DNA from: Anaeropeptidivorans aminofermentans | Lineage (GTDB): Bacteria > Bacillota > Clostridia > Lachnospirales > UBA5962 | Assembly: GCF_940670685.1 (NCBI RefSeq) | Contig: NZ_OW711693.1 | Coordinates: 3,472,001-3,536,000, forward strand | DNA: 64,000 nt | Direction of reading: 5' to 3' | In this document: positions 46,038 to 54,167 of the stretch, piece by piece | How the letters are laid out: every line of letters starts with the position of its first letter | How positions within the stretch are numbered: position 1 is the stretch's first letter | Notes under the pieces: model-generated | What the model was told of the DNA's origin: nothing | Databases searched by the model: none | Seen by the model: only the letters and a program-made list of their open reading frames with translations | Position numbers and translations under genes: made by a program

Positions 46038-47785
46038 ACGCTTTTTTCTCCTTTCGCTGTACTGACCTTCCACTGTACGCTTCCTTCGGCGGCTTGCCAA
46101 AGCTTTTGATATACCGGACAGCTTGCAAGCAGTTCTTCATGGGTTCCCGCAGCCTCCAGATTTCCTGCATTAAGCACACAAATCTGGTCGGCGTTTATAA
46201 TTGAATGGAGGCGGTGGGCAATGACAATAACGGTTTTACCTCTAATGACCTCGGCAATGGCTTCATTCATCTTTTCTTCATTCTCCGGATCCATAAAGGC
46301 CGTGGCTTCGTCTAAAACTACAATAGGGGCGTTTTTCAATATAGCCCGGGCCAGAGAAATACGCTGACGTTCACCGCCGGAAAGCTGTTTGCCTCCGTCA
46401 CCTGCCATGGTATAAATCCCCTTTTCCAGCCGGTTTAAGAATTCTTTGCATTGTGCCTTTTCAGCCGCTTCCAAAACCTCCTCATCTGTTGCGTCCGGCC
46501 TACCCAAGCGGATATTTTCCAATAAGCTCATGTTAAATAGAAACTGCTCCTGAGCCACATAAGAAATTTGGTCGTTGAGGGCTTCCAGGCTCATGTCCCG
46601 TATATCCTGTTCTCCAATTTTAACAGCGCCGTCAGTTACATCATAAAAATGAACTAACAGCTTGGCAAGGGTACTCTTTCCGCTTCCCGATTCTCCAACC
46701 AATGCAGTCAGGCTGCCTTCCGGGATTTCAAGGGTAACGCCGTGCAATACTTCTGCTTCCTTATAGGCAAAGCGGATATTCTCAAATTTTACCCCGTGAT
46801 TTTTACCTGTAAAGGGGGCGGAAGACTGGGTCAGAGGCGGCTCGTTCATCATCTGTTCCAAACTGGAGATGGTATACTCAATGCGGGCCATGGTCGGCAG
46901 AAAGCTTAAGGCCCGAAGAAGAGGCGCGCTGATGCCAAAGGACATGCAAAGAGCAAGGGCAAGCTCCGGCAAGGTCGAATATCCTTTAAGAACAAAATAA
47001 GCCCCTACCGGAAGAACAAAGAGAGCAACGCAGGGTACAAGGCTGTTGTAAATAGCCATCCACGGCCAGCAGGCCCTATACCATGCAAGGGTAAAATCCC
47101 GATAGCTTTTAATGTCCCGCTCATACCGGTGGTAGGATTCGCCGTCTCTATTGAATACTTTTACTACCTCCATGCCGTTTATGTATTCTACGATAGTGTT
47201 ATTCATCTTCTGAGCCGACGCATAGTAATCACCCATTTTACTTGTACCGCTTTGATACATCATCATCATGGCAATGACTCCAAGAGGAAGGGACGCAAGG
47301 GCTAAAAGCGCCATCTTCCAGTCCACTAAAAACATGCCTATAAATACCAGCACAGGGATAGAAACATTGGCAATCCCTTCCGGCAAAGCATGGGCCAGCG
47401 GCAGCTCAATTTTTTCAATATCGTCTATGAACATTTTCTTGACAGCCCCTACACCCTTTTCCTGAATGACCCCAAGAGGCAGATTTTCCATCTTTTCCTG
47501 CAAAGAAATACGCAGATTTTTAAGGGTATTGTAGGCTGAATTATGGGACAGAGAAAGCCCCCAGATATAGAGCACAGCATAGAGTACCGTGCAGATTGCA
47601 ATGGCTACAACATTAAAAAGCACGTATTCTGCCGTAATAGGCTCACCCATAAGCAGCGGCCGAATAATTTGGTAAATAAACCAAAATGGCAGCACCTGCA
47701 TAACCATACCGGCAAGCATGGCGGCTATTGCCCCGTAGGTTGTCTTTCGGTGCTCGCCGGCATATTCCAATACCTTTTTAAACAA
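46034..47785 (-). CDS. ABC transporter half (permease-ATPase fusion), first subunit
   Basis: 583 residues with six membrane helices and an ATPase domain: GESGSGKSTLAKLLVHF, KQLSGGERQRISLARAI, IVVLDEATAFMDPENEE and VIAHRLHSI. The start is a TTG at 47785, preceded by AAGGAGGGG at a spacing of seven; no in-frame ATG has a comparable site. It is translationally coupled to its partner. Immediately upstream (26 bp) lies an A-type palindromic repeat, so the mRNA leader must run through or start in it. Confidence 0.85.
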   Translation of the reverse strand: MFKKVLEYAGEHRKTTYGAIAAMLAGMVMQVLPFWFIYQIIRPLLMGEPITAEYVLFNVVAIAICTVLYAVLYIWGLSLSHNSAYNTLKNLRISLQEKMENLPLGVIQEKGVGAVKKMFIDDIEKIELPLAHALPEGIANVSIPVLVFIGMFLVDWKMALLALASLPLGVIAMMMMYQSGTSKMGDYYASAQKMNNTIVEYINGMEVVKVFNRDGESYHRYERDIKSYRDFTLAWYRACWPWMAIYNSLVPCVALFVLPVGAYFVLKGYSTLPELALALCMSFGISAPLLRALSFLPTMARIEYTISSLEQMMNEPPLTQSSAPFTGKNHGVKFENIRFAYKEAEVLHGVTLEIPEGSLTALVGESGSGKSTLAKLLVHFYDVTDGAVKIGEQDIRDMSLEALNDQISYVAQEQFLFNMSLLENIRLGRPDATDEEVLEAAEKAQCKEFLNRLEKGIYTMAGDGGKQLSGGERQRISLARAILKNAPIVVLDEATAFMDPENEEKMNEAIAEVIRGKTVIVIAHRLHSIINADQICVLNAGNLEAAGTHEELLASCPVYQKLWQAAEGSVQWKVSTAKGEKSV

Positions 47786-47810
47786 AATAAACCCCTCCTT
47801 TATAAATTGA

Positions 47811-47946
47811 TATAGTAAATTTAAAATGAAATAGGAACAAAGCCATATTACACTGATCTAAAAACGCACTTTTTTCCGAAGGAAATCCATGTTTTGAAGA
47901 TATAGTAAACAAGTATTTATTCCTTCTTTATAAGAAACTTACTAGA
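47811..47946. repeat. A-type palindromic repeat in the leader of the ABC pair
   Basis: Ends TATAGTAAATTTAAAATGAA and CTTCTTTATAAGAAACTTAC. It sits between the iron-box-like site and the first gene's ribosome-binding site. Confidence 0.8.
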
Positions 47947-47959
47947 TTAAACCGTTATT

Positions 47960-47977
47960 AGTTAGATTTAACTAACT
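47960..47977. promoter_or_regulatory. AGTTAG-N6-CTAACT palindrome, candidate iron box
   Basis: Exact 6-bp half-sites separated by six bases. It aligns with the site at 13962-13980 over AGTTAG and the CTwAAC side. On the minus strand a TTGTCA lies just upstream, but no good -10 follows. It may control the ABC pair. Confidence 0.4.
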
Positions 47978-48012
47978 TAGTGACAAATAAGAAATCCCTC
48001 TATTGAAGGGAT

Positions 48013-48240
48013 TATTTTATGCAATTAAGCATCACTACCCTAAGAAACGTTTGCAAGCCAAAAGCCCGGCGGAGATTCTGCAAAAAGCAGGGATTTCAAT
48101 TGATGGGCGAAGAAAATCTGCCGCCTGAAGGTTGGCTTTTTTAAAGCAAAATTCCTCCAGAAAAATCGCAGAAATGGCAGAACTATCTCAAGGATTCTCA
48201 ATAAGAAAAGCCCTGTCTTCATATTGCGATAAATTAAGTT
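48013..48240 (+). repeat. Remnant of an F-type repeat with coding-like sequence
   Basis: The right part (TTTTTTAAAGCAAAATTCC, AAATCGCAGAAATGGC) matches the F-type repeats at 52.0 and 63.5 kb. The left part has an open frame reading KHHYPKKRLQAKSPAEILQK and then AGISIDGRRKSAA. This recalls a transposase-associated helix-turn-helix segment ('PAEILQKAGI'), but it is too short to assign. It separates the TetR gene from the ABC pair. Confidence 0.4.
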
Positions 48241-48300
48241 TTTAAATTTGCAAATATACCAGGGATTAAATAAAATCCTCTTTTACAAAGGGAATTTATT

Positions 48301-48426
48301 TATAGCAAAACAAGATTAAGGCAGGAATAAAACCTATTTTTTCATAAACGGTTTAAAATATAGAATCACTATTTTAAGCCATTCAAAATATACGATTTTT
48401 GTTACGCTAATTCATTGTTTCGCTAT
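48301..48426. repeat. B-type palindromic repeat overlapping the end of the TetR gene
   Basis: Ends TATAGCAAAACAAGATTAAG and ATTCATTGTTTCGCTATA, interior TTTTTTCATAAACGG, TAAGCCATTCAAAATATACG. The last 15 bp (48412-48426) are read on the minus strand as the final TetR codons and stop. Confidence 0.85.
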
Positions 48427-49041
48427 AGATGGGCGAAACCCCAAGACTTTATTCCAGTTAAACAGGTCGCAGATCAGTTTACAGTGAGCTTCTATCTGGT
48501 CCCATGTATAACCGTGGATAAAGGGTTCGTAAACCGTAGTCCAAAATGCAGAGAGCAAAATGTGCATTTCTTCTATGGAAATATCCACAAAAGTCAGCCC
48601 TCGTCTTTTGGCTTCCAGAAAATACTCATAGGTTTTAGTAGTCATGGTTTCCACAAAATCGTGCTGAAAATTAGCATACCGCGTTCCTCCGGCCCCCGAA
48701 ATAAGCAACACAAATCCATCATGATGTTCATATAGAAACTGAAACCACGGCAGCATACTTTCGCCCATCTCCCATGCTTTGATAAGCGTATTGTCGGATA
48801 AAGTACACGCCTTGGCAGAGCTTCGTTTTTCCACAAAATTGTTAAGCGCCTCAACCGTATCGGCTACCACGGCACAAAATAAGTCTTCCTTTCCCTTATA
48901 CCGCTTATATAATGCACCGGTGGTAACTCCTGCATCTTCACAGATGACTTTTAAGGAGGCTTTTTCAAAACCATGGGCAAGAAACTCTTCTTTTGCGCTC
49001 TCTATGATACGTGGGTCAATGGAACGATCCGGTTTGGACAT
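48412..49041 (-). CDS. TetR-family repressor
   Basis: 209 residues. The N-terminal helix-turn-helix reads ICEDAGVTTGALYKRYKGKE. The C-terminal ligand-binding half includes MLPWFQFLYEHHDGFVLLIS and is typical in length. It lies upstream of the ABC pair on the same strand but 626 bp away, with repeats between them, so it may once have been in the same operon. The last codons, SIAKQ and TGA, are made by the end of a palindromic repeat, so the natural C-terminus has probably been changed. A promoter and a 10-bp inverted repeat lie just upstream, fitting autoregulation. Confidence 0.88.
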   Translation of the reverse strand: MSKPDRSIDPRIIESAKEEFLAHGFEKASLKVICEDAGVTTGALYKRYKGKEDLFCAVVADTVEALNNFVEKRSSAKACTLSDNTLIKAWEMGESMLPWFQFLYEHHDGFVLLISGAGGTRYANFQHDFVETMTTKTYEYFLEAKRRGLTFVDISIEEMHILLSAFWTTVYEPFIHGYTWDQIEAHCKLICDLFNWNKVLGFRPSIAKQ

Positions 49042-49065
49042 TGATTTGCTGCACCTCCTTATGCT

Positions 49066-49127
49066 ACTGATAATCCTATTATTGATAACTCGATTATCAG
49101 TCTAGCAGGCAGCATACACTTTGTCAA
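49066..49127 (-). promoter_or_regulatory. TetR promoter with perfect inverted-repeat operator
   Basis: On the minus strand TTGACA (49122-49127) is followed after 17 bp by TAGACT (49099-49104). ACTGATAATC and GATTATCAGT (49066-49075 and 49092-49101) are exact complements separated by 16 bp, with an inner TTATCAATAATAGGATTATC that has partial copies of the same half-site. The arrangement overlaps the -10 region, as expected for autorepression. Confidence 0.7.
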
Positions 49128-49252
49128 GTACCTTTTATCGGCTATTAGATATACTCTTTAACTTTCAAATAATTATTAAAGCCATGAACTGTAAATATGA
49201 CTGTTTTTAGATATGGAAAAATACATAATACAATTGTGATTATATATTCATG

Positions 49253-49381
49253 TATAGTAAAATAGTTTAATTACAGTAACAAAAATCGTATATTTTGAAT
49301 GGCTTAATATAAGCATTTCCACTATATTAGGCCGTTTACGAAAAATAGTTTTTGTTACTGCCTTAAGGCTGTTTTACCATA
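49253..49381. repeat. B-type palindromic repeat
   Basis: Ends TATAGTAAAATAGTTTAATT and AAGGCTGTTTTACCATA; interior AAAATCGTATATTTTGAATG and ACGAAAAATAGTTTTTGTTA. Both ends carry the TTTAC/GTAAA variant. Confidence 0.8.
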
Positions 49382-49444
49382 AATAAAAATTATATGGCTC
49401 CAAACCAAATTTTACCTGATTCTATTCATGAAAACCCTATTCAT

Positions 49445-49541
49445 GATATAATGTGAATAAAGTCAGGCAAAATTAGGTTTTATTCTTGAATCCACTTTTC
49501 CCGGGGAAATGGATAAGCAGAGCTTACGGTTATGATATACT
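49445..49541 (+). repeat. G-type double-hairpin repeat, copy 2
   Basis: GATATAATGTGAATAAAGTC to GAGCTTACGGTTATGATATA. It keeps the two hairpins of the 36.0 kb copy: GAATAAA...TTTATTC, and CCACTTTTCCC against GGGGAAATGG, where the stem sequence differs from copy 1 but still pairs. It lies 55 bp ahead of the aldo/keto reductase gene. Confidence 0.65.
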
Positions 49542-49596
49542 AAAATAAGAATTAAGCATAAAACCTATAAATACGAAAAAGAAAGGACCCATAAAA

Positions 49597-50490
49597 ATGA
49601 AAATGGTAAAATTATCAGACAGGCTATCCCTTTCTGTACTAGTGCAGGGATTCTGGAGATTAAAAAGCTGGGAAATGACAACAAAAGAATTAACCGATTA
49701 TATGAATTTATGTATAGAAAAAGGAGTAACTTCCTTCGATACGGCAGAGATTTATTCTGATACTCTTTGTGAGAAGCTTATGGGAGAAGCTTTTGAGCAG
49801 GATAAAACAATCAGAAACAAAATACAGCTTATTTCCAAGACAGGTATTTTTGCCGAGGAGATAAACGGCAGAAGGTTTGGATATTATAATACTTCATATG
49901 ATAGAATCCTGCAGTCCTGTAAAGAAAGTTTACAGCGCCTTAAAACAGATTATCTTGACCTGTATCTTATCCATCGGGAAGACCCTTGTTTTGATCCCTG
50001 GGAAACAGCTAGGGCATTAAAAGAATTGAAAAAAGAAGGACTTGTAAAAGAAGTAGGGGTATCCAATTTTGACCCGTTTAAATTTGATGCTCTGAATAAA
50101 GCAATGGGCGGCGAACTGGTAACAAACCAGATTGAATGGAACCCCATATGCTTTGAACACTTTAACAGCGGAATGATGGATTATCTTACAGTGAATAAAA
50201 TTCACCCTATGATCTGGTCTCCGCTTGCAGGCGGAAAGCTCTTTAAAGGTGAAGAAGAACACTGTAAAAAAGCATTGGAAAAATTAAAGGAAATCGCAGG
50301 AAGACACGGAGAAGAAGCTGAAACCATTATTTATGCATGGTTAATGTATCATCCTGTTGGCGCGCTTCCTCTTTTAGGCAGCAATAAACCAAAAAGACTT
50401 GAACTTGCCTTAAAAGCATTGGACGTAAAATTAAAACATTATGAATGGTATGAAATTTACACCGCAAGCGGCCAGCAGGTATTAAGGTAA
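49597..50490 (+). CDS. Aldo/keto reductase
   Basis: 297 residues of the AKR barrel (YdhF-like). The catalytic Asp and Tyr are in FDTAEIYSD, the lysine in LISKTGIF and the histidine in LDLYLIHRED. The cofactor-binding end includes LPLLGSNKPKRL. It reduces aldehydes or ketones with NADPH; the substrate is unknown. GAAAGGA lies ten bases before the ATG. The gene is followed by a possible structured RNA and a strong terminator. Confidence 0.92.
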   Translation: MKMVKLSDRLSLSVLVQGFWRLKSWEMTTKELTDYMNLCIEKGVTSFDTAEIYSDTLCEKLMGEAFEQDKTIRNKIQLISKTGIFAEEINGRRFGYYNTSYDRILQSCKESLQRLKTDYLDLYLIHREDPCFDPWETARALKELKKEGLVKEVGVSNFDPFKFDALNKAMGGELVTNQIEWNPICFEHFNSGMMDYLTVNKIHPMIWSPLAGGKLFKGEEEHCKKALEKLKEIAGRHGEEAETIIYAWLMYHPVGALPLLGSNKPKRLELALKALDVKLKHYEWYEIYTASGQQVLR

Positions 50491-50499
50491 AGCGTTCTT

Positions 50500-50735
50500 C
50501 CGTAAGAAAACATAAGATTGGCAGGCCATTCTATAAACGCCAGAGAGAAAGTTTGCCCCTAGGCCCACAATGAACCCTTTATTGGTTTTAACCTAGGCAG
50601 CCGCATCAGGCACAGAAAGGCTTTATTGTAGCAAGATCCAATCGTTCGGGGTAACGAAGGATTGGCATAGTTTTACCTTTTCGGAAAAACCGGAGAAATG
50701 GAGTATACGTATACCCCATTTCTCCGGTTTTTTTA
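50500..50735 (+). ncRNA. Possible structured RNA after the aldo/keto reductase
   Basis: About 180 nt between the reductase stop and a very strong terminator contains several nested pairings. They include CCAATCGTTCG/CGAAGGATTGG (about 50639-50666), CCTAGG twice with AACC/GGTT between (about 50560-50610), and CACAAT/ATTGTAG. It is less AT-rich than the surrounding gaps and does not match the repeats. I do not recognise an RNA family, and it may only be a 3' UTR. Confidence 0.35.
50684..50735 (+). terminator. Strong terminator, about 20-bp stem
   Basis: AACCGGAGAAATGG and CCATTTCTCCGGTT plus GTATAC/GTATAC form the stem, with TTTTTTT at the end. Confidence 0.92.
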
Positions 50736-51049
50736 TACTTTTATTCTCTTTTTACCGAAAAGTTATTTTCTCAAAGGAAATATTCCCCGTATTATACACT
50801 ATGGCAAGCCTTTTGTATAAATACCGATAAAGTCTTTCGCATAAAGTTTATTCTGAACATCCGTTAAATTTGCCGCAACAAGCTGTTACACAAAGAAATA
50901 TTTGATTTATTCTGTCACCAATCAGAATATAAAAATCTTACTTAGGTTTTTCTGATTCATATAGATTATATAAATAATACTGTGTCAATTCAATAATATA
51001 CTCAAACTAATCGTTCGCTTATCAGTACAAATTATACTTAATTCCGTAA
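50736..51049. other. AT-rich gap before the ICMT-like gene
   Basis: I see no gene, repeat copy or clear regulatory site. The ICMT-like gene ends at 51050 on the minus strand and no obvious terminator follows it. Confidence 0.4.
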
Positions 51050-51613
51050 TTATAGAAACCGCCTTACTTTTTTACAGTATTCCATGTATTTTTCGCCGTA
51101 TATCTTTTTTAGGGATTGTTCCTCAAGCAGGATTTGCCGGTTTAAAAGCCAAATACCAATAAAAACATAAATCAATATTATCCAATTGGGAATAATTAAA
51201 AATTCACCTATGAGAATTAATCCGAATGCCGTATATATTGGATTACGGCTGATAGAAAACGCTCCCGTGGTCACAAGCGCCCCAGGGTGATCCTCGTCTA
51301 AGCCGACACGAAAACTTTTTCCAAATGAAACCAGAGCATATAGAAACAATAATATACCTATTATGCATACAATCACGCCTATCCAGCCGGCAAATTCATT
51401 GTTAAACAATTCAGCTCCTATTTTGGGCAGGCCAAATGTACTTGTCAATACAATATAAAATAACAGCAAAGCAAATGGCGGAATAAGAAAATCCTTTTTA
51501 TCCATCTCACCAAATCGAAGGGCTTTTATCCCTAGTTTTTTTAATTGAAAAGCCCGCGATAAAACAAGCGTTACAAAGAGAAATAATGTTGCTGCGGCAA
51601 TATATCTCATCAT
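51050..51613 (-). CDS. Isoprenylcysteine methyltransferase-family membrane protein
   Basis: 187 residues with about five membrane helices. The C-terminal methyltransferase motifs of the ICMT/PEMT group are present: GAFSISRNPIYTAFGLILIG and EEQSLKKIYGEKYMEY followed by VRRFL. Bacterial members methylate lipids or unknown membrane substrates with S-adenosylmethionine. Two adjacent ATGs are possible starts. It stands alone among repeats. Confidence 0.82.
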   Translation of the reverse strand: MMRYIAAATLFLFVTLVLSRAFQLKKLGIKALRFGEMDKKDFLIPPFALLLFYIVLTSTFGLPKIGAELFNNEFAGWIGVIVCIIGILLFLYALVSFGKSFRVGLDEDHPGALVTTGAFSISRNPIYTAFGLILIGEFLIIPNWIILIYVFIGIWLLNRQILLEEQSLKKIYGEKYMEYCKKVRRFL

Positions 51614-51731
51614 ATGATTTCCTTCCCTTTACGATAAAATAGGCAAATCCCTCCGTCAATTATTTCATTCTTTCAATCGGTTCCTTTAAACAATATTAAC
51701 AGGTTCGCTTATGAAAGATAAATCAAATTTA

Positions 51732-52150
51732 TTAGGCAGTGCCTGAAAACAGTCAGACTGATAAGAATATTAAATAAACTTTAGTTTATTTAATATTTTA
51801 CATCAGAAATATAGTCAATTTGCTTTTATTCCGAAGTGAATATTTGGGTTAAGAGGACATAAATAAGAGAAAAGCAGATTGACAATGGTACTGTTTCATA
51901 TTTAATCAAGTATACATTTTTTAGCTTTAAAGCTTACAAAACATTATTTACAAGAAAACGTGAATTCGGGTGGAATCAGAAAGAAGTCCGAACAGGCGAA
52001 GGCTGGATTTTGCAAAGCAAAGTTTCTGAATAGAATGGTCGGCAAGTCCGGCTGTAAGGCATTATGCTCAGGTTTTTACACAGCAAAAATTCTTTTTTCG
52101 ATAATAAAATCCGCTTTTATGGGAAAAAGCCTAAGCTTTTGACCTTTCGG
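51732..52150 (+). mobile_element. F-type repeat carrying a C-type insertion
   Basis: The blocks match those at 63.35-63.6 kb: AGGCAGTGCCTGAAAACAGT, the hairpin ATATTAAATAAACT/AGTTTATTTAATAT, CATTTTTTAGCTTTAAAGC, TTTACAAGAAAACGTGAATT, AAGAAGTCCG. At 51812-51912 a C-type unit (TAGTCAATTTGCTTTTATTC ... TTAATCAAGTA) interrupts the otherwise matching sequence, flanked by TA on both sides. A small frame beginning MNSGGIRKKSEQAKAGFCK resembles one in the 63.5 kb copy, but it has no ribosome-binding site. The rest of 51614-52411 shows no gene. Confidence 0.75.
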
Positions 52151-52411
52151 ATACGCCTTAAAGGTTCATTCTGACTAGAGTATCCCTGCCTGTTTTCTAA
52201 AGGTTTCCATTCCTGCTTATTATTTCTCTTTTTATAAATCAAAATTTATCAAACACCGATTATGCTCATAATCTGACTGGGTGCCAATTTTAATTATATT
52301 TATATTCTTATCAATATAACAAGAAATCCTTGAATAATTTTTTAGTATCAAAAAACCAAGCAGATACCTCTATCAATAACCCAAATCAATCTAGCCTGCT
52401 TCTTAAAAACC

Positions 52412-52957
52412 TTATTTTCCTGTTTCTCCCACAACTTCTCTTTTAAGCCACCTGTCAACCCGATTCCTTTTAAAAACTTCATTTACTGCTATAGCAAAAA
52501 TAACGCCGATAGCTGTGTCAATCATTCTGCCAAAGGCATAATAGGTAACATGGTCTGCAGGGGTATTAAACAGGATTATACAAAGCACCACTCCGCCGGG
52601 CTGAACGGCACCCGGCCACTTAAACGCAACTGATGACCAAACCAAAAGGATAACCCCAAAAAAGATTAAAATAACCTTCAAATAATAATTCCCATTGGGA
52701 AAAATTAAACGTTCTACCCAAAATATGCCTATTCCCAGAAGGCCGCCGATAATTGTTCCGATAAGCCTGTTTCCGCCGTTCTTTTTTGAATCCTCAATAC
52801 TGTTACCCATTCCAAATATAACACCAATACAGGCAAAAGTGGGATTTTCTCCAAACGGAAGATAGAGAAGGGCAAGTATTGCCGTCGCTAAAGCCGTTTT
52901 TAAACTCCTTTGCCCAAGGCCTGGTATCACTGCATGCATCGGTTTATGACTGTTCAT
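52412..52957 (-). CDS. FUSC/aromatic-acid-exporter-family membrane protein
   Basis: 181 residues with about five hydrophobic segments. The N-terminal GLGQRSLKTALATAILALLY and FACIGVIFGMGNSIEDSKKN are the pattern of the FUSC/ArAE family, as is RLIGTIIGGLLGI. It is one module long, without the cytoplasmic extension seen in larger members. A role in export of small organic anions is only inferred from the family. Confidence 0.78.
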   Translation of the reverse strand: MNSHKPMHAVIPGLGQRSLKTALATAILALLYLPFGENPTFACIGVIFGMGNSIEDSKKNGGNRLIGTIIGGLLGIGIFWVERLIFPNGNYYLKVILIFFGVILLVWSSVAFKWPGAVQPGGVVLCIILFNTPADHVTYYAFGRMIDTAIGVIFAIAVNEVFKRNRVDRWLKREVVGETGK

Positions 52958-53450
52958 ATTATAAAATTCCTCTACTAATTCTAATTTTAAAAACTATATT
53001 TTGTTCGCCTATGTTACTGTACAAATTATAAGTAATGTCTAATTCTATTATACTATCCACTATTACAGTTCTCGAAGGCCTGTACCGGGATATTCTATTG
53101 TAATATTGCCTTATCCATCATACCATAACAAGATTTATTTTTCGACATATTCTTTCATAAAAATAAAAGATGCCAAGAATAAAACTCTCCGTGTACGGAA
53201 AATTTTATTCTTAGCAGTTTTTTTAGCAGAACCTGAAATCTAAACCTCCGCTTAATGTTTTATAACATTTTATTCTTTGTTGCCGTACTCTTTTTGCCGG
53301 AGATGCTTTTTTAAATTTTACGCCCTTTTCATCTCTTGCTAATATAAATCACATACTGTTTATCTTCTCCGTTTCATGATTAAAATCAGCATGAGTATTA
53401 AATAGCATACTAGTAATATATCCTTTTGGACCTTGGTATCAATATATTGT
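52958..53450. other. AT-rich gap with one hairpin
   Basis: Only one strong feature: AAGAATAAAA-TCCGT and its complement at 53172-53225, followed on both strands by A/T runs. It may terminate the gene at 53451 on the minus strand. Nothing else is recognisable. Confidence 0.55.
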
Positions 53451-54149
53451 TTAACAACCATAAACCATGTAATCATCCAAAAAATCTGATACATCACTAA
53501 AGTTCTGAATATGTACAGTTAGTCTTTTCATTTTTCCCACGTGTTCACGCTTCACATTCAGTTCTGGATTAAAGTGAGATATTAATAAGGCTTCCATCTC
53601 ACAAAGGAAGTTATTAGACTCCCTATATGGAATTATAAATTCTAAAGGAATATACTCTTTATCTTTTGATAGAAATATAATTGTTCCAAAATAAATACGC
53701 TTATTAAGCATATTATATTTTGGACTGTGTAATTTTAATGCTGCTAAATGCCCATTAACAAATCTACCCTTTTTAGAATCTGTTTTTCCGACATAAACCA
53801 ATTTTTCATCTGTATCATCATAAACAGTTATAAAATATATATTATAGCAACATTCTGGTGGTTCTCCTAATTCCTCTAAAATCCATGCCTTTTCTTCATG
53901 GTCTAAATCATAGTTATTATCTTCATTTACATCAGCAATCTCACAGGCCCTTTCTATATATTCTTTATTTTTATGCCACGAGTAAAACAAGTTTCCCGTA
54001 TCAATTGTGTTTGCTAAATATAAATCTACCGCTATATCTAGAGCAATAAATGCGCCCATTTCAAAACAAGGTTTTAAGTTCCCATAAAAGTTAATCGGTG
54101 TAACGCTTTCATTACCCTTTACCCAAGGCTTTAATGGCTGAAACTTCAT
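53451..54149 (-). CDS. GIY-YIG nuclease-fold protein with unique N-terminus
   Basis: 232 residues. The second half has the GIY-YIG layout: NIYFITVY, then VYVGKTDSKKGRF with NGHLAALKLHSPKYN, then a glutamate in CEMEALLISHFNPELNVKRE. The Tyr, Gly-Lys, Arg, Glu and Asn positions expected for the active site are present. The first 95 residues are unlike known GIY-YIG partners and include many acidic residues (ADVNEDNNYDLDHEEKAW). It is more AT-rich than rlmD, 18 bp downstream of it, and looks like a late addition. It could be a homing, repair or defence nuclease. No partner gene is present to decide. Confidence 0.65.
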   Translation of the reverse strand: MKFQPLKPWVKGNESVTPINFYGNLKPCFEMGAFIALDIAVDLYLANTIDTGNLFYSWHKNKEYIERACEIADVNEDNNYDLDHEEKAWILEELGEPPECCYNIYFITVYDDTDEKLVYVGKTDSKKGRFVNGHLAALKLHSPKYNMLNKRIYFGTIIFLSKDKEYIPLEFIIPYRESNNFLCEMEALLISHFNPELNVKREHVGKMKRLTVHIQNFSDVSDFLDDYMVYGC

Positions 54150-54167
54150 TACATCATTCCTCGCAAT

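Noticed and set aside
51960-52142. Plus-strand 60-codon frame (MNSGGIRKKS...)
   Set aside because: Part of the F-type repeat. A similar frame exists at 63481, but neither has a ribosome-binding site and the second half diverges completely.
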